The notes under the pieces: generated by a model
Database searches by the model: none
What the model was told of the DNA's origin: nothing
The model's input: the letters and a program-made list of their open reading frames with translations, nothing else
Position numbers and translations under genes: made by a program
Shown here: in pieces, positions 21,705 to 32,267 of the stretch
Layout: the number at the start of each line of letters is the position of its first letter
Position numbering within the stretch: the stretch's first letter is position 1
NCBI GenBank assembly: GCA_026225945.1
Contig: JAMJFZ010001133.1
Coordinates: 9,568,501 to 9,632,500 of the forward strand
Direction: 5' to 3'
Source: Cricetomys ansorgei
Taxonomy: Eukaryota > Chordata > Mammalia > Rodentia > Nesomyidae
DNA: 64,000 bases

Positions 21705-22421
21705 GAAATAATAGAGAGTTTAGAAGCAGATCCCCTAGCTAAAGCCAAGCTTCTGGTGATGTCACTCCAGGAGAAACCTGAAGCTGAGCCATGCGGCTGA
21801 GCCATCCCTACATGCACTGCCCACGGAAACTGAGAAAACTTGACAGTTGGTCCTTTTAAAGCTGCTAAACTTTAAGGTGACTTGTTACACAGCAATAGGC
21901 AACCAACTCACAGGTTGGAAAGACATTCCAAAATGAAGATGTCCAGGGCACAGTCCTGCCGTCCTCCTAGAGAGCACACAGTCCAGTTACGGCAAGAAGC
22001 CTCCCCATCAAAGCACGACTGCTATATCTTACCTATTTTTAGAGTAGGCAGAAGTTGCATTATTTCACTCCAAATGATTATGCATTCTATTGTATTCACA
22101 AACTACAGTCTCAGACTAAAGCACTAAAAAAATTACACACAAAGTTAAGCAAAAGGGAAAATAAAGTAATTATTAACTCTAGGGGGGAAACGTATCAAGA
22201 AAGTAGACAGTGTATGTCCAGATCAAGTGTGAAAAATATTTATATCATCCTATCAGCAAAGATAGTAAACACTGCTTTACTCTCGAAGTTCTGGAGTTTC
22301 TGCTGTAAATGCTGTGGATAAAGCTACATGCTGGAGAGGGTGGCAAAGTATGCAATCTAAGAAGACTGAAGGGTATCTTGTCTTTCTTGTTTTCTCTTTT
22401 CTCTTTTTCTTTTTCGTGTGG

Positions 22422-22423
<2 letters not shown>
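21705..22423. other. Unassigned sequence
   Basis: About 720 bp with no recognised repeat. A T/C-rich stretch at 22378-22416 leads into the TG run. Confidence 0.45.
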
Positions 22424-22475
<52 letters not shown>

Positions 22476-22480
22476 TGCGT
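22424..22480 (+). repeat. (TG)n(CG)n alternating purine-pyrimidine run
   Basis: A long TG run passes directly into CGCGCGCGCATGCGTGC. It is the tail of the minus-strand composite SINE. Confidence 0.97.
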
Positions 22481-22790
22481 GCAGGTGCACTCATCTAGTA
22501 CACCTACAGAGCAGGCTAGAGTCTACACCAAGATGTCTTCCCCCATCATTCTCCACCTTATTTTCTGAGACAGAGTCTCCCACTGAACCTGCAACTCACC
22601 ATCTCAGCTAGACCAGCTGTCCACTGAGCCCCCAGAATCTGCTGTTCTCTGCCCTTCAAGTTCTAGAAATAGCGGCATACACTATCACACCCAGTTTTTA
22701 CTGTAGGTGCTAGAGAGCCAAACTCGGTTCATGATAAAGTAAAGGCAAAATCAAAACCGCTTTACCCACTGAGCCATCTCTGCAGTCTGA
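22424..22790 (-). mobile_element. Composite tRNA-head/B1-like SINE, near full-length
   Basis: On the minus strand: head (GCAGAGATGGCTCAGTGGGT), B1-like middle (GGGTGTGATAGTGTATGCCG), TGAGTTGCAGGTTCAGTGGG, AGACTCTGTCTCAGAAAATA AGGTGGAG, then GAAGACATCTTGGTGTAGAC and a CG/CA tail. It is the best-preserved member of this class here. Confidence 0.82.
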
Positions 22791-23274
22791 AACTTATCAT
22801 TTAGAATCAGTAAGTCAACAGATAATGTCTAAAAGATAAAAAAAAAAAATTAAGTGTACTTAAACTGTAAAAAGTGTAAAAAAAAAAGTGTTCGCTTAAA
22901 AAAAAAACTGTTGAAGAATCTTAAAGTTAATATCAGGATAATGGCTGAAAAAATAGAAAGGGTTTAACTCTGGGAGCAGAAATTGAGTGCTCAGAGAAAA
23001 TTCATGAAGGGCTCTTCCCAATCACCTAGTCATCAGCTTTGTCTCAGAAAACAATCTGATTAAAATAAAACTTGAACTCTAATAAGATTTAACTACCACA
23101 GGGTAAAATCAATATACGAAGTCTTTGATGAATAAATCACTCAACAGAAACTTTGTTTTCCCATATCAGGAGCCAGAAGATGATATGAAAACTAGAAACA
23201 GTTAGACAAAGTTCCCGCTGAGAGGTAGGACTGAGATCAGTCTTCTAACAGCCCTCCCTGCGTCACAACACACC
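22791..23274. other. Unassigned sequence with A-runs
   Basis: A-runs lie at 22839-22849, 22879-22886 and 22899-22907. No recognised family or gene. Confidence 0.45.
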
Positions 23275-23608
23275 TGTGATGGCTAATCTTCTTGTCAAGG
23301 TGATGGGAGATAGAACCATAGATAGATGTACCTGTGAGGTTTAACTGAGCAGGGAACACCCACCCTGAATGTGAGTGGCACTATCGCGCTGGAGGGGACT
23401 GGATGAATAGGAGAACACAATCTGAGCACTGCTCTCTGTGTCCTGACTGTGATGCATTGTAACCAGCTTCCTCACACTCCTGACGCCACACCTTCTCCAC
23501 CTGATAAACTGTACCTCTCAAACTGTAAGTCAACAGGAGTTCTTCCTCCTTTAAGTAGCTTCTTGTCTGGTATTTGGTCATCATCCTAAGAAAAGTAACT
23601 ATCTAACA
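23275..23608 (+). mobile_element. ERVL-MaLR-like solo LTR
   Basis: It begins TGTGATGGCTAATCTTCTTG and contains GAGGTTTAACTGAGCAGGGA, ACACCCACCCTGAATGTGAG and CACCTTCTCCACC. It ends with TCTGGTATTTGGTCATC and AAGAAAAGTAACTATCTAAC, the MaLR-type '..taactaataca' terminus. Confidence 0.78.
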
Positions 23609-24934
23609 CCCCTGGGAAATACTATCCCCAAACCTTTAGATAGCATTTCAATTAGTCACTGTGGCTTGGGAAGAAATGTTTGGCTCTGTTCTACCTGGAA
23701 GCACACAGGAGGACTTGGCTCCAATGGGCAGGAGGAATTTTGTACTTTTGCTATACAGTCTGTGGGCTCCAGATTTTAAATTCTGGCTCTTGCATTCTGC
23801 CTCTGCCTCTAGCACACTCTAAATTCCTAAAGTCTCTCTATTCACAATGCTGATTTGCAAACTTACTGTCAACCCCTGGAAATAGCAGAAAATCACGAAG
23901 ATTAGAGACTAAGAGGTACAGAGCATAGACATAGCCCTCACCCCTGGGGGTCTCCACCTCTCCCTGAGGCTGAGGTCCAAAGAATGTCAAGAAACACCAA
24001 AGTGTTGGTTATAAAGTGACTCACCTACCCAGAGGTGTCCTTCAGCTCTCAGTGTCCTTTGGAGCCAGCACAGATGGGCAATTTAGACATCTCGGGACAA
24101 TAACTAAGATGAATGACCATTTCCTACAGGGCTCCTGCATGTTTTCAAAGCCAAAGAACCACAGCCATCCTGGCCTTAGACTGAACATCTCTACAAGGCT
24201 TGAGTTTAATGCTTTGACAAAGACAGGTACCCTCAAGGCTGCCTGTCAAACTATGGATGGCTGACAAAAATATAAGCCGCTCTAGATCAAAGAATAAAGA
24301 TGCATCATTCCCTTATCTCTTTGAAACTGTCCCAAGACCCAAAACGGGTGTTTGATTCTTTCACATCTAAAGCCAATTAACCAAATTGAGTTGGTTGATT
24401 TTTAAAGTTGGGAGACGGGTAACATTTTTTAAGGGTTCTGTCCTAGAACTCCCCATGGTGTTGACACTAGCTATGAAGAGGACAACAGCCCAACAGCACA
24501 ACCCCAGGTGTGACAGGACTTTCTGACCGAGAGGAAGAACACCCATTTCAAAGCAATTTCACTCCGTGTGAATCATGGTGACTTTGAGAACTGATTTCTT
24601 TTTCTTCTTCTCCCTTTTCTTTGATGAGGGCTTTGCATTGCTTTCTTCCTTTATCTGAAAGTCTACTATGGTGATAGCAAAACCTGTAAAATAAGCTAGA
24701 ATGAGTGTATTCTCTATGTCCATCATGAATGATTAACAATTATGCCTGTGGAAAGTATAGCAGTGAATAAGGTACACTGAGCCTCAGTCTTATCCACACC
24801 AAAGATTTTTCTGGTTCAATAGCATCAACTCCATTGAAGCTGTCTATATATACAAAAATGACCAAAGGAAAACCAAATGAAAAACACAAATGGTTAAAAT
24901 CTTATTTTGTTTGTGTATCGTCCGTAACAAGATT
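23609..24934. other. Unassigned sequence
   Basis: About 1.3 kb with no SINE or other recognised repeat. Overlapping open frames on both strands near 24016-24264 have no family resemblance. Confidence 0.45.
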
Positions 24935-25304
24935 GCTATGATGGTTGATCTCAACGTGACTGGATCTAGAATCACCAACAAAATTCCAGGCACGTACACG
25001 AATGATCATCTAGATTAGATTAATTGAGGTGAGAAGAGCCACCCTAAATGTGGCAGCGTTCCATGGGATGGGGTCCTTAATTGAATAAAAAGGAGAAAAC
25101 AACAAGCTGAACACCAACATCCATCATTCTCCTCTACTTCCTACTGCAGATGCAATGTGACCAGCCATCCACCCATTCCTGACACCATGACTTCCCCACC
25201 ATGATGGACTGTGTCCGCTTGAGCTATAAACCGAAATCAATTTCTTTCCTTAAGCTGTTTGGTCAGGTCTTTGATCACAGTAATGAGAAAAAGTGACTAA
25301 TACA
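24935..25304 (+). mobile_element. ERVL-MaLR-like solo LTR
   Basis: GATGGTTGATCTCAACGTGA, AGCCACCCTAAATGTGGCAG, AATTGAATAAAAAGGAGAAA, CCCACCATGATGGACTGTG, and a terminus ATCACAGTAATGAGAAAAAG TGACTAATACAG. The 3' end is well preserved. Confidence 0.82.
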
Positions 25305-25308
25305 GTTT

Positions 25309-25428
25309 CCTATAGGCCAGGCTGGCCTTGTAATCGCTGCGTACCCAAGGATGACCTTGAACTCCTGATCCTCCTGCCTCCATCTCCATGGAGCTTACAG
25401 GAATGTACCATCACACCTGGCAAATCTC
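25309..25428 (-). mobile_element. B1-derived SINE fragment (B1 or B4 body)
   Basis: Reversed B1 text: TAGGCCAGGCTGGCCTTGTA, CCTTGAACTCCTGATCCTCC, GGAATGTACCATCACACCTG. It abuts the LTR end at 25304. Confidence 0.82.
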
Positions 25429-25796
25429 ATCTTAAGTTCAACATTCTTTACTCAGACCTTGTGGGCAGACTACTGATGTATGCATGTATTCAGAAACATC
25501 AAGAGAATAGTTAACACGACGTTTTCACATGTACAAAGAGCTGTGTGATGCAAAAATAAGTTAATCTGTGTAACAAGTTAATCAAGATTCGCTATTCACT
25601 TAAGGAAAAACTGAAAGAATTGTCCATGAAGAAAACAGCATGTTTTTACTTCCAGAACAGAGCGGCATTGGTGCACAACAATGTTTATTGGAAAAGTATG
25701 TTTAAGTACTATCCTAGGTGCTAGGAAACAAAGCAGCCTTTTAAATATCTACTGATGCTAAATTAAAGTCCTAAAATTTAGTGGCTCAAAAAATAA
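25429..25796. other. Mostly unassigned; ancient repeat fragment at 25680-25745
   Basis: GTTTATTGGAAAAGTATGTT TAAGTACTATCCTAGGTGCT resembles the mammal-wide repeat motif 'tttattgagcacctactatgtgccaggcac'. The rest is unassigned. Confidence 0.4.
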
Positions 25797-25883
25797 CAAA
25801 GATGTTAGCTCAGTAATAAAGCTAAGTATCAGGTCCTGTTCTTAACACTAGAGAGAGAAAAAGTTTCTTTTAAAAAAAAAAAA
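25797..25883 (+). mobile_element. ID-type SINE, degraded
   Basis: GATGTTAGCTCAGTAATAAA GCT, CAGGTCCTGTTCTTAACACT and a 12-A tail give the ID layout with several substitutions. Confidence 0.55.
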
Positions 25884-26691
25884 AGGTGAAGGAATAGGCC
25901 TGTGTGAAAGTTAGGAAGGGTCTATGAGAAGGTGTGGTAAGGGTCAGTATTGGACAGATGAATTCAGATCAAGAAATATATAACATAATCCCTCACTGAC
26001 AGGAAACTCCTTAAGGGGGTTTGCTCAGGACCCAACAACAAATAACTCAAGCCAAACATTCCCTGTCAGTACTGCAATCGCTCACCCGAAGAACACTAAA
26101 GGAATCTAGTCTTGGTATTGGAGACTTAACAAAAAACAAAAAAGGGGAATAAGAATGAGGACTTCCAGAGAAAATTTTTGAATGTTAATGAAGTAGGAAC
26201 AGCAGCTGCTGAGAGACACTGGATAGTAGAAAGAAAAAAAAACTGTTGAATTAAATCAGCCTGTTTACTGTAAGGATGTGTTAGCATCAGAATGGAAGTC
26301 GAGAAAGTGTTACACAGGTTTTGTCTTTATTTCCTCAGGTGAATAAAAGCTGTGGGTACCATAAAAATTGATAAAGATTCAATCTGAGTAAGAAGCTTGG
26401 TAGCAGAAAGACAGCTCTAGAAACTGGCTGAAGAATAAGAGACTATAGTTCATCAGACTGGAAAACCTTGATGCTGAAACAGACATTTGTTGAAGAGAAC
26501 TCAACAGATGATCAGGACTGATGGTTGCTGCGATTATGGAAGATCATGGCATTGATGGATGAAGTGGATCTTCAAGAGGACATTCAGACTGTTAACTTTA
26601 TGGGATTGAAAATCATTCCTATTGTAATAGTTAAACTGTGGTAAAGTTATTTTCACAGCACAGTTTATATCTTAAACAGAAAGGAGGATTA
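25884..26691 (+). mobile_element. Degenerate ERV remnant: LTR-edge fragment plus internal/3' region
   Basis: It opens with a short copy of the LTR start (GGAATAGGCCTGTGTGAAAG TTAGG, 25890-25920), then about 750 bp with no open frame and no recognised protein motif. It ends in a purine tract (AAACAGAAAGGAGGA, 26674-26688) placed like a polypurine tract just before the LTR at 26692. I infer a retroviral remnant with most of gag, pol and env lost. Confidence 0.55.
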
Positions 26692-27706
26692 TATAGAGGA
26701 ATAGACCTTTGTGAAAAATAGGAAGGGTCTATATTCCAGGGGACTATGTGAAGGGATTGCATTTAGAGGCCTGTGTGGTTCTGATGGAATGTAGAAATAA
26801 TGTTAAGAATGTTGGTACATACCTTTAATCCCAGTATTCACAAAAGCAGTGGTAGCATATACCTTTAATCCCAGTATTCAGAAGGCAGTGGTGGTCCACA
26901 CCTTTAATACCTAATACAGAAACAGTGTGAAAACAGACATAAGAAGCAGAGCTCACAGACAGGAGGCAGAGCTCAAAGTGATGAACAGGCAAAGTGACAA
27001 ATCAGATGAAGAGTTTGCAGAATGAGCCAGAGTGAGGACATGCCCAACTCTCACAATAGAGAGGTGGGCTCTCAGCTTAGGGCAGTTACAGAAGAGTCTG
27101 ATACAGTATAATATGGGGCAAGCAGTCTGAAGCAGGCAGACGGGGGACAAGACACAGAGACAATGAAGCAGTCTTATAGGGCAGAGAGGCTGACTGAGGC
27201 AGTATGGAGCAGTGAGAGCTAAGGGAGAGAAATAGAGACACAGAGGCAACTCAGCAGAAGTCATTATCAGATGGGAAGAGTGAATCAGTTTGAAGCTGAG
27301 CTGAACAGTTCAGTTTGAGGTAGTCAGAGAGTCAGTCAGAGTCTCAGAGTCAGAAGAGTTCAGTCAAAAACAGTCAGCCAACTCAGAAGGTCGGTCAGTT
27401 TGAACCAGTAGCTTGAAGAAGAGTTTGAGCCAGAGTACGTGAATTGAGTTGAACCAGAAAAGTGAGTTGATCAGTACAGCTCTGAGTTAAGAAGGAGCTA
27501 GTCAGAGTGGCTCGGCCAACAGTAGGTCTCTAGGCTTAAATGTTCTAGATTATATGGAGGCTGAGGCTGAAGCCTTCTAGATCCAGGCTAGCAGCTCAAA
27601 CATTTTAGATTGTACAGAGGCCAAAATATTCCAGGGCTCCAGGACTAGGACCAGGGATTAAATTAGGCAAAGAATAAATTGCTGTTTGCCCTGAATCTAT
27701 GTCTTT
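26692..27706 (+). mobile_element. ERV LTR (copy 2), with three B1-like modules
   Basis: About 1 kb. It opens ATATAGAGGAATAGACC, then TGTGAAAAATAGGAAGGGTC and CAGAGGCCTGTGTGG-like text. Three 37-39-bp modules with CCTTTAATCCCAGTATTC follow (26811-26924), then GGCAAAGTGACAAATCAGAT and many TCAGT/CAGAG-type short repeats. AGTAGGTCTCTAGGC and an AATAAA (27673) near the 3' end complete it. It parallels 11661-12515 throughout. Confidence 0.75.
26811..26924 (+). repeat. Three tandem 37-39-bp B1-head-like modules inside the LTR
   Basis: Units start at 26811, 26849 and 26888, each of the form GTGGTRG..A..ACCTTTAATCCCAGTATTCA.AA.GCA. The sequence resembles the first ~40 nt of B1. Copy 1 of the LTR has two such units (11740-11812). 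Confidence 0.85.
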
Positions 27707-28159
27707 TAAAAAAGGAAATGTTTCTATTATATACCTCATGGTTCTGCAATCTGACTGTCTGAGGTTACCTGAACTCAAGGGTATCTGACAGGGCTCCAAC
27801 CAGATTGCAACAGCAGCCTGCAATCATCACAAAGAGTTCCTCACACATTTGAGAGTTAATGTTAGCTGTCCTTGAAGACCTCAGCTGAAGCAGCTAACAT
27901 AGCCTCCTAGGGTAGCTTGGATTTTTCACAGCATGGCATCTGGGTTCCAAGATGGACAGTCTCATGAGGGCTAGCTGTAAGCTAAATGTCCTTTTAGGAT
28001 TTAGCCTTCGAAATCTCCTTACAATAGTCACCAGTCTGCTAGGATAGGGAAGGGGACAATAAGGGGCCCTCCACCTTAGAAAAGAAAAATGTCACATTCT
28101 AGCATGACAATGTATGGTGTGACATCTTATAGTGAGAATCTTAGAAAACTCAATCTAAA
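27707..28159. other. Unassigned sequence
   Basis: About 450 bp between the ERV LTR and a B1 fragment. Nothing recognised. Confidence 0.45.
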
Positions 28160-28205
28160 GTGGGCTTGATAGAACACACCTGTAATCCCAGCATTTAGAA
28201 AAATG
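28160..28205 (+). mobile_element. B1 5' fragment
   Basis: GTGGGCTTGATAGAACACAC CTGTAATCCCAGCATTTAG matches only the first ~45 nt of B1. Confidence 0.6.
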
Positions 28206-28600
28206 AAGAAAAATAAGGGAATGGAAGAGATATAGAGGAAATCACAAATACAATCTGTAGTATAGAGCAGCTGTGGAAGACTTCTCTGATTAGGGACCAT
28301 TTGAGCAGAGTTTGTGGAAGAACTAAGCAAATGAGCCCTGTAAATAATAATTAGGAGTCAGCATCACAGCAGAAGAAACAGCATGCGCAGAGGGCAGAGA
28401 GCACTGTGTGTGGTCAGGGAATGGTCAGGAAGCCAATGTATTGGCACAGAAACAAGAGTTCCTTTCTGAAGAAGGCACAAAGGTTAGGGGGCTTTGGACC
28501 TCAATAAGGATCAGAAACTTTGCTACAAGTAAGAGAGGAAACTACTGGAGATCTTAGTATGGCGATAGCAAAATTAACTTGTGTTTTAATAGCACAAGGT
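28206..28600 (+). mobile_element. Ancient mammal-wide repeat fragment
   Basis: GAAACAGCATGCGCAGAGGG CAGAGAG and GGGAATGGTCAGGAAGCCAA TG follow the widespread mammalian repeat text 'gaacagcatgtgcaaaggccctgaggc... ggaaggccagtgtggctgg'. I cannot fix its Repbase name. Confidence 0.45.
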
Positions 28601-29095
28601 CAGCTTGACTTCCAGGTAAGATGTCAGACTAGAGGCTATTTCTGTGTGACCCAGTGAAAGACAGTCAAACGCTGGGTAAACCAGGCAGCTCCCTGGCCTT
28701 TCCCAAAAGGTAGGACAGACAAAAGGTAAGCAGTCCTGCTATCCTCAGACAAGCCCACAGTCCTCACAAATCCCAAATCTGGTTGTGGGTGTTCTGAGAC
28801 AATGATTCCTCTGAGAGGCAACTCAGAGGCAAAGAGAAACTCTATCTGGTCAAGCAACAGGACACAGAGGACAACAACCTGGTCCCATCTTTCAAGACAG
28901 CCTTGTTGTGAAAAGCTGAGTTGTCCCAGGGACCCGGAATCAGGGAACACCCATGGGTCACGAAACCTTAGCTTGGGCTGCCACAGCCCCTGGTTGAGGG
29001 AAGTCCCAGAGAGACAAGTGTGGGGAACAGCAGGGCGTGAGCTGAGGGATGGAAGGAGGCTGGGGTCAGGCTGGGAGGTGCATAAGAAAAGGGAG
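28601..29095. other. Unassigned sequence
   Basis: About 495 bp, GC-richer toward 28980-29090. Short open frames on both strands, none recognisable. Confidence 0.4.
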
Positions 29096-29262
29096 TCCTG
29101 GGTCTATACCCAAGTCCTTCAGTATACACCCAAGAGTAGAACAGCTCCATGTTATAGTAACTCTGTTTTCTGAGGAGCCTCTATTATGATTTTTACAGTA
29201 GTTATACAAGGTCACATTCCCATCAGTAGTAAATAAGGGCTTCCCTTCCCCACATCCTCCAA
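29096..29262 (-). mobile_element. L1 ORF2-end fragment, minus orientation
   Basis: Reversed L1 text: CTATACCCAAGTCCTTCAGT, CAAGAGTAGAACAGCTCC, GTTTTCTGAGGAGCCTC, TTACAGTAGTTATACAAGG, ACATTCCCATCAGTAGTAAA. This corresponds to the L1 region just 3' of the part found in the opposite orientation at 29263-31042. Confidence 0.75.
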
Positions 29263-29501
29263 ACTAAGATAGTTTACCAGAAAATTTTTGGCAATATAAT
29301 AAAAGCCATATACAAAAAAAAAAAATCTATGGCCAGGATTATACTAAGTTTAGAAAAACTAAGAGCATTCTCTCTAAAATATGGAATGAGACGAGGGTGT
29401 TCACTCTCGCTGCTCGTATTCAATATAGCTTGAAGTCTTTGCTAGAGCAATAGGACAAAAAAATAAAAGTGATGTAAGTAAGAGACGATGAAAGTAGATT
29501 G

Positions 29502-29630
29502 TCTGAGTCAGTGAGATGGCTCGCTAGGCTAGGGAGGTTGACACGCAAGGCTGGTGACTGGAGGCCAGGTACACGTGTGTGCCCACATGCAAACAGCAAC
29601 AACAATAATATTCATCATCATCATCTAAAA
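29502..29630 (+). mobile_element. B2/B3-type SINE, shortened
   Basis: CTGAGTCAGTGAGATGGCTC GCTAGG and a CTGGAGGCCAGGTACACGTG region, with an AAC/AAT/ATC-rich tail at 29596-29625. Inserted in the L1 fragment. Confidence 0.65.
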
Positions 29631-29631
29631 T

Positions 29632-29816
29632 TAAGAAATAATTCTTTGTTTGTTTCTTTTTAGAGGCAGGGTTTTTCTGTTGTAACTCTGGCTGTCCTGG
29701 AACTCACTCTGTAGACCAGGCTGGGCAAAAACTCACCGAGATCCGCCTGCCTCTGCCTCCCGAGTGCTGGGATTAAAGGTATGTGCCACCACCACCCAGC
29801 TAAGAAGTAATTCTTT
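29632..29816 (-). mobile_element. B1 SINE with target-site duplication
   Basis: Reversed, near-complete B1 at 29649-29800: GAGGCAGGGTTTTTCTGTTG, GGCTGTCCTGGAACTCACTC, CCTGCCTCTGCCTCCCGAGT, GCTGGGATTAAAGGTATGTG. It is flanked by TAAGAAATAATTCTTT (29632-29647) and TAAGAAGTAATTCTTT (29801-29816), a 16-bp target-site duplication with one mismatch. Among the youngest insertions here. Confidence 0.94.
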
Positions 29817-30690
29817 AAAAAAAAAAAACTGAAAGAAAACAAATTATTCCAATCTGCAGAAGGCAATCCATAGTTTTATCTATACCAACAATGAGTTCAC
29901 AGAGAAAGAAATCAGGGAGAAAACCCATTAACAGTCACTTTAAAGAACTAAAATCACAGGAACGAGCCTAATCAAGGAGGTAAGAGACCTCTGCAATGAA
30001 ATGTAAAAGGCATTAAAGATGGAAAGACTTCCTGTGCTCATGGATTAGCAAAGTTAATATTACAAAAAAGTGACTATGTTACCAAAAGCAACCCATAGAT
30101 TCAATACAATCCCCCATCAAAATCCCAGTGACGTTTCTCACAGAGCAAGGAAAAAAAATACTAAGATTCATATGGAAGCACAAAAGATAATGCCCCACCT
30201 TACCCCACCCCTCCAAATAACCAAAGTAATCCTGAGCAAAAAGAGCAATCCTGGAGGCATCACAATAGTCCGTCTTAAATTATATTACAGGACCGTAGTG
30301 GCAAAAACCATGGTCCTGCACAAAAAATAAAAACAGATATGTAGACAGTAGAATAAACATCAAGCCCAGAATTGAACCCACACAGTTACAACTATTTAAG
30401 TTTTGCCAAAGCTGTCAAAAACATACACTGGGAGAAGTGATAGCTTCTTCAACAAATGGGAGAACTGAACTTCCATGTGTAAAAGAACGAAACTAGATCT
30501 GTAAGTCTCACCTACACAAAAATAAACTCAAAATGGATAAAAGGCCTTCATGTGGCATTTGAAACTGAAACTTCTGGAGAAAAATGCAAGAGAAACACTT
30601 CAAGAGAAAGGTTTCTGAAATGGACTCTAGTGTAGAGGGAATATTCCCAAGAATTGACAAACGGGCATAGATGAAATTAAAAGGTTTCTG

Positions 30691-30836
30691 CGGGCTGGCC
30701 ATGGTGGAGCATGCCTTTAATTCCAATGCTCAGAAGACAGAAGCTGGAGGATCTCTGTAAGTTCCATGCTAGCCTGGTCTACATAGTGAGCTCCAGGAGC
30801 CAAATCTACATAGAGAGATTCTGTCTAAGAAAAAAA
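30691..30836 (+). mobile_element. B1 SINE
   Basis: GGCCATGGTGGAGCATGCCT TTAATTCC, GCTAGCCTGGTCTACATAGT GAGCTCCAGG, then an A-tail. It is inserted within the L1 phrase 'ttctgc/acagcaaag', which resumes at about 30837. Confidence 0.9.
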
Positions 30837-31042
30837 TCTGCACAGCAAAGGAAACAATCACCAGAGTAAAGAGACAGGCTACAGAACGGGAGGGAAAATC
30901 TCTGCCAACTACATATCCAACAGGAAGGTTAAGGCAGAAAATACAAAAAATTGAGAAAGTTAAATGCTAATCAATAGCCATCCATTCACTCCCTGGACTA
31001 ACTGCATAGAGAATTCTTAAACAAAGAAATACAAGAATGAGC

Positions 31043-31101
31043 GCCATATCGAATGTCACATGGGCTGCATATCACAGCAGATTTTTTTTTCCCCAACATA
31101 C
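31043..31101. other. Short T-rich junction
   Basis: Contains TTTTTTTTTCCCC at 31082-31094. It lies between the L1 end and the next LTR. Confidence 0.5.
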
Positions 31102-31456
31102 TGTGATAGTTGATCTCGTTTATCAACTTGATGAAATTTAGAGTCACCTACGAGACAAACGTCTCTGGTATGTCTGTGAGTGTATTCCAGAAAAGCTGAA
31201 CTGAGGTGGGAAGACCCATCCTGAGTACAGCAGCACCATTGCATGTGCTCAGGTCTGAGGCTGAATAAAAGGAGAAAGCAAACAGCATGCCCAGATTCAT
31301 CTCTCTCAGCTTCCTGTCTGGGATGCAGTGTGACACACTCCTGGCACCACACCCTCCCCTCCAGGAAGCACTGAATCTTGGATCAGACTCAAAACACTCT
31401 CCTCCCAGTCATCTGCTTTTGCCAGGTAGTGTCACAGCAATGAGAGAAGTAACCAA
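31102..31456 (+). mobile_element. ERVL-MaLR-like solo LTR
   Basis: TGTGATAGTTGATCTCGTTT ATCAACTTGATG, GAGTCACCTACGAGACAAAC, CTGAGGCTGAATAAAAGGAG, and an end of TGTCACAGCAATGAGAGAAG TAACCAATCC. Same group as 23275 and 24935. Confidence 0.8.
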
Positions 31457-32267
31457 TCCATACATCCTTGCAGATTATCTCTAAGACAGGTTGGATTACT
31501 TCTTTGACTACTTCAATACTTTTCCTTTCTCTGACATGATCTGGTCCACATTACAAAAGGAAATGCACAATCAAAGCAACTGATACGTAGGGGCAGGTCC
31601 CATTTTATTTGAACATCTAGGCAATTATGAGTGAATTTCCACTTCCCTGAACAGTCACAGAAGTAACTGGGCTGAAACTCAAGTGTCAGAAGGACATCAC
31701 CCTAGTGAGGCAAAGGGCTGCTTGGAGGACAAGCTTGTCAATCCCTCCTCAGGCTAGTAGGTGCCTTAAAGAAGGTCAGCCCTCCTACACATCAGATCAC
31801 TCTATTTTGGTGAGTTTTACTCGCTCTGGCTCACTGATAGCACAGCCAAGACAGCCAGGCAGCTCTTCATAGAATGTAAGCTCTCTCCTTCAGATGTTTG
31901 CTAAGCGGTAGTGCATATAATCATTTTTATCATGTAGGGAAATTCCATGAGGTCTCCCTGGTCTAGCCAAATCCACAAAAACACTAGTCTCCTGTCTACT
32001 CCTTTATACCATGACTGAAAGTGAGATGAGCCAATTAGAGAATACATAATAAGCCAATTAGTTGTTCCTTACTTTTCTTAATGAGTGTAAAATGTGAGCA
32101 TATAACAGCTCGTCTGACAAAATTCTTTGCTCTGCAACTACTACAATTTGGCATTATTTCATTTTTTAATATCAGTGGCATCAATCACAGCTTCTCCTAC
32201 AAGCTTCTGCAGGAATTGCACTGGTTCTTAAAAATAATCATTCACTCCTCCAACCCAGGTCCTGAAT
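31457..32267. other. Unassigned sequence
   Basis: About 810 bp with no recognised repeat or gene. Confidence 0.45.

Larger units (their letters stand above)
29263..31042 (+). mobile_element. L1 ORF2 3' half, plus orientation, with three SINE insertions
   Basis: L1 reverse-transcriptase and C-terminal text in order: AAATATGGAATGAGACGAGG (29378), CTAGAGCAATAGGACAAA, AAGTGACTATGTTACCAAAA GCAACCC, AAATCCCAGTGACGTTTC, CACAATAGTCCGTCTTAAAT, GATCTGTAAGTCTCACC, AACTCAAAATGGATAAAAGG, GCACAGCAAAGGAAACAATC (30839). The frame is broken by stops, indels and SINEs at 29502-29630, 29649-29800 and 30691-30836. No functional ORF2. Confidence 0.88.

Noticed and set aside
28802..29173. 123-codon plus-strand frame
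   Set aside because: Its right end lies in the reversed L1 fragment, and the minus strand is also open here.
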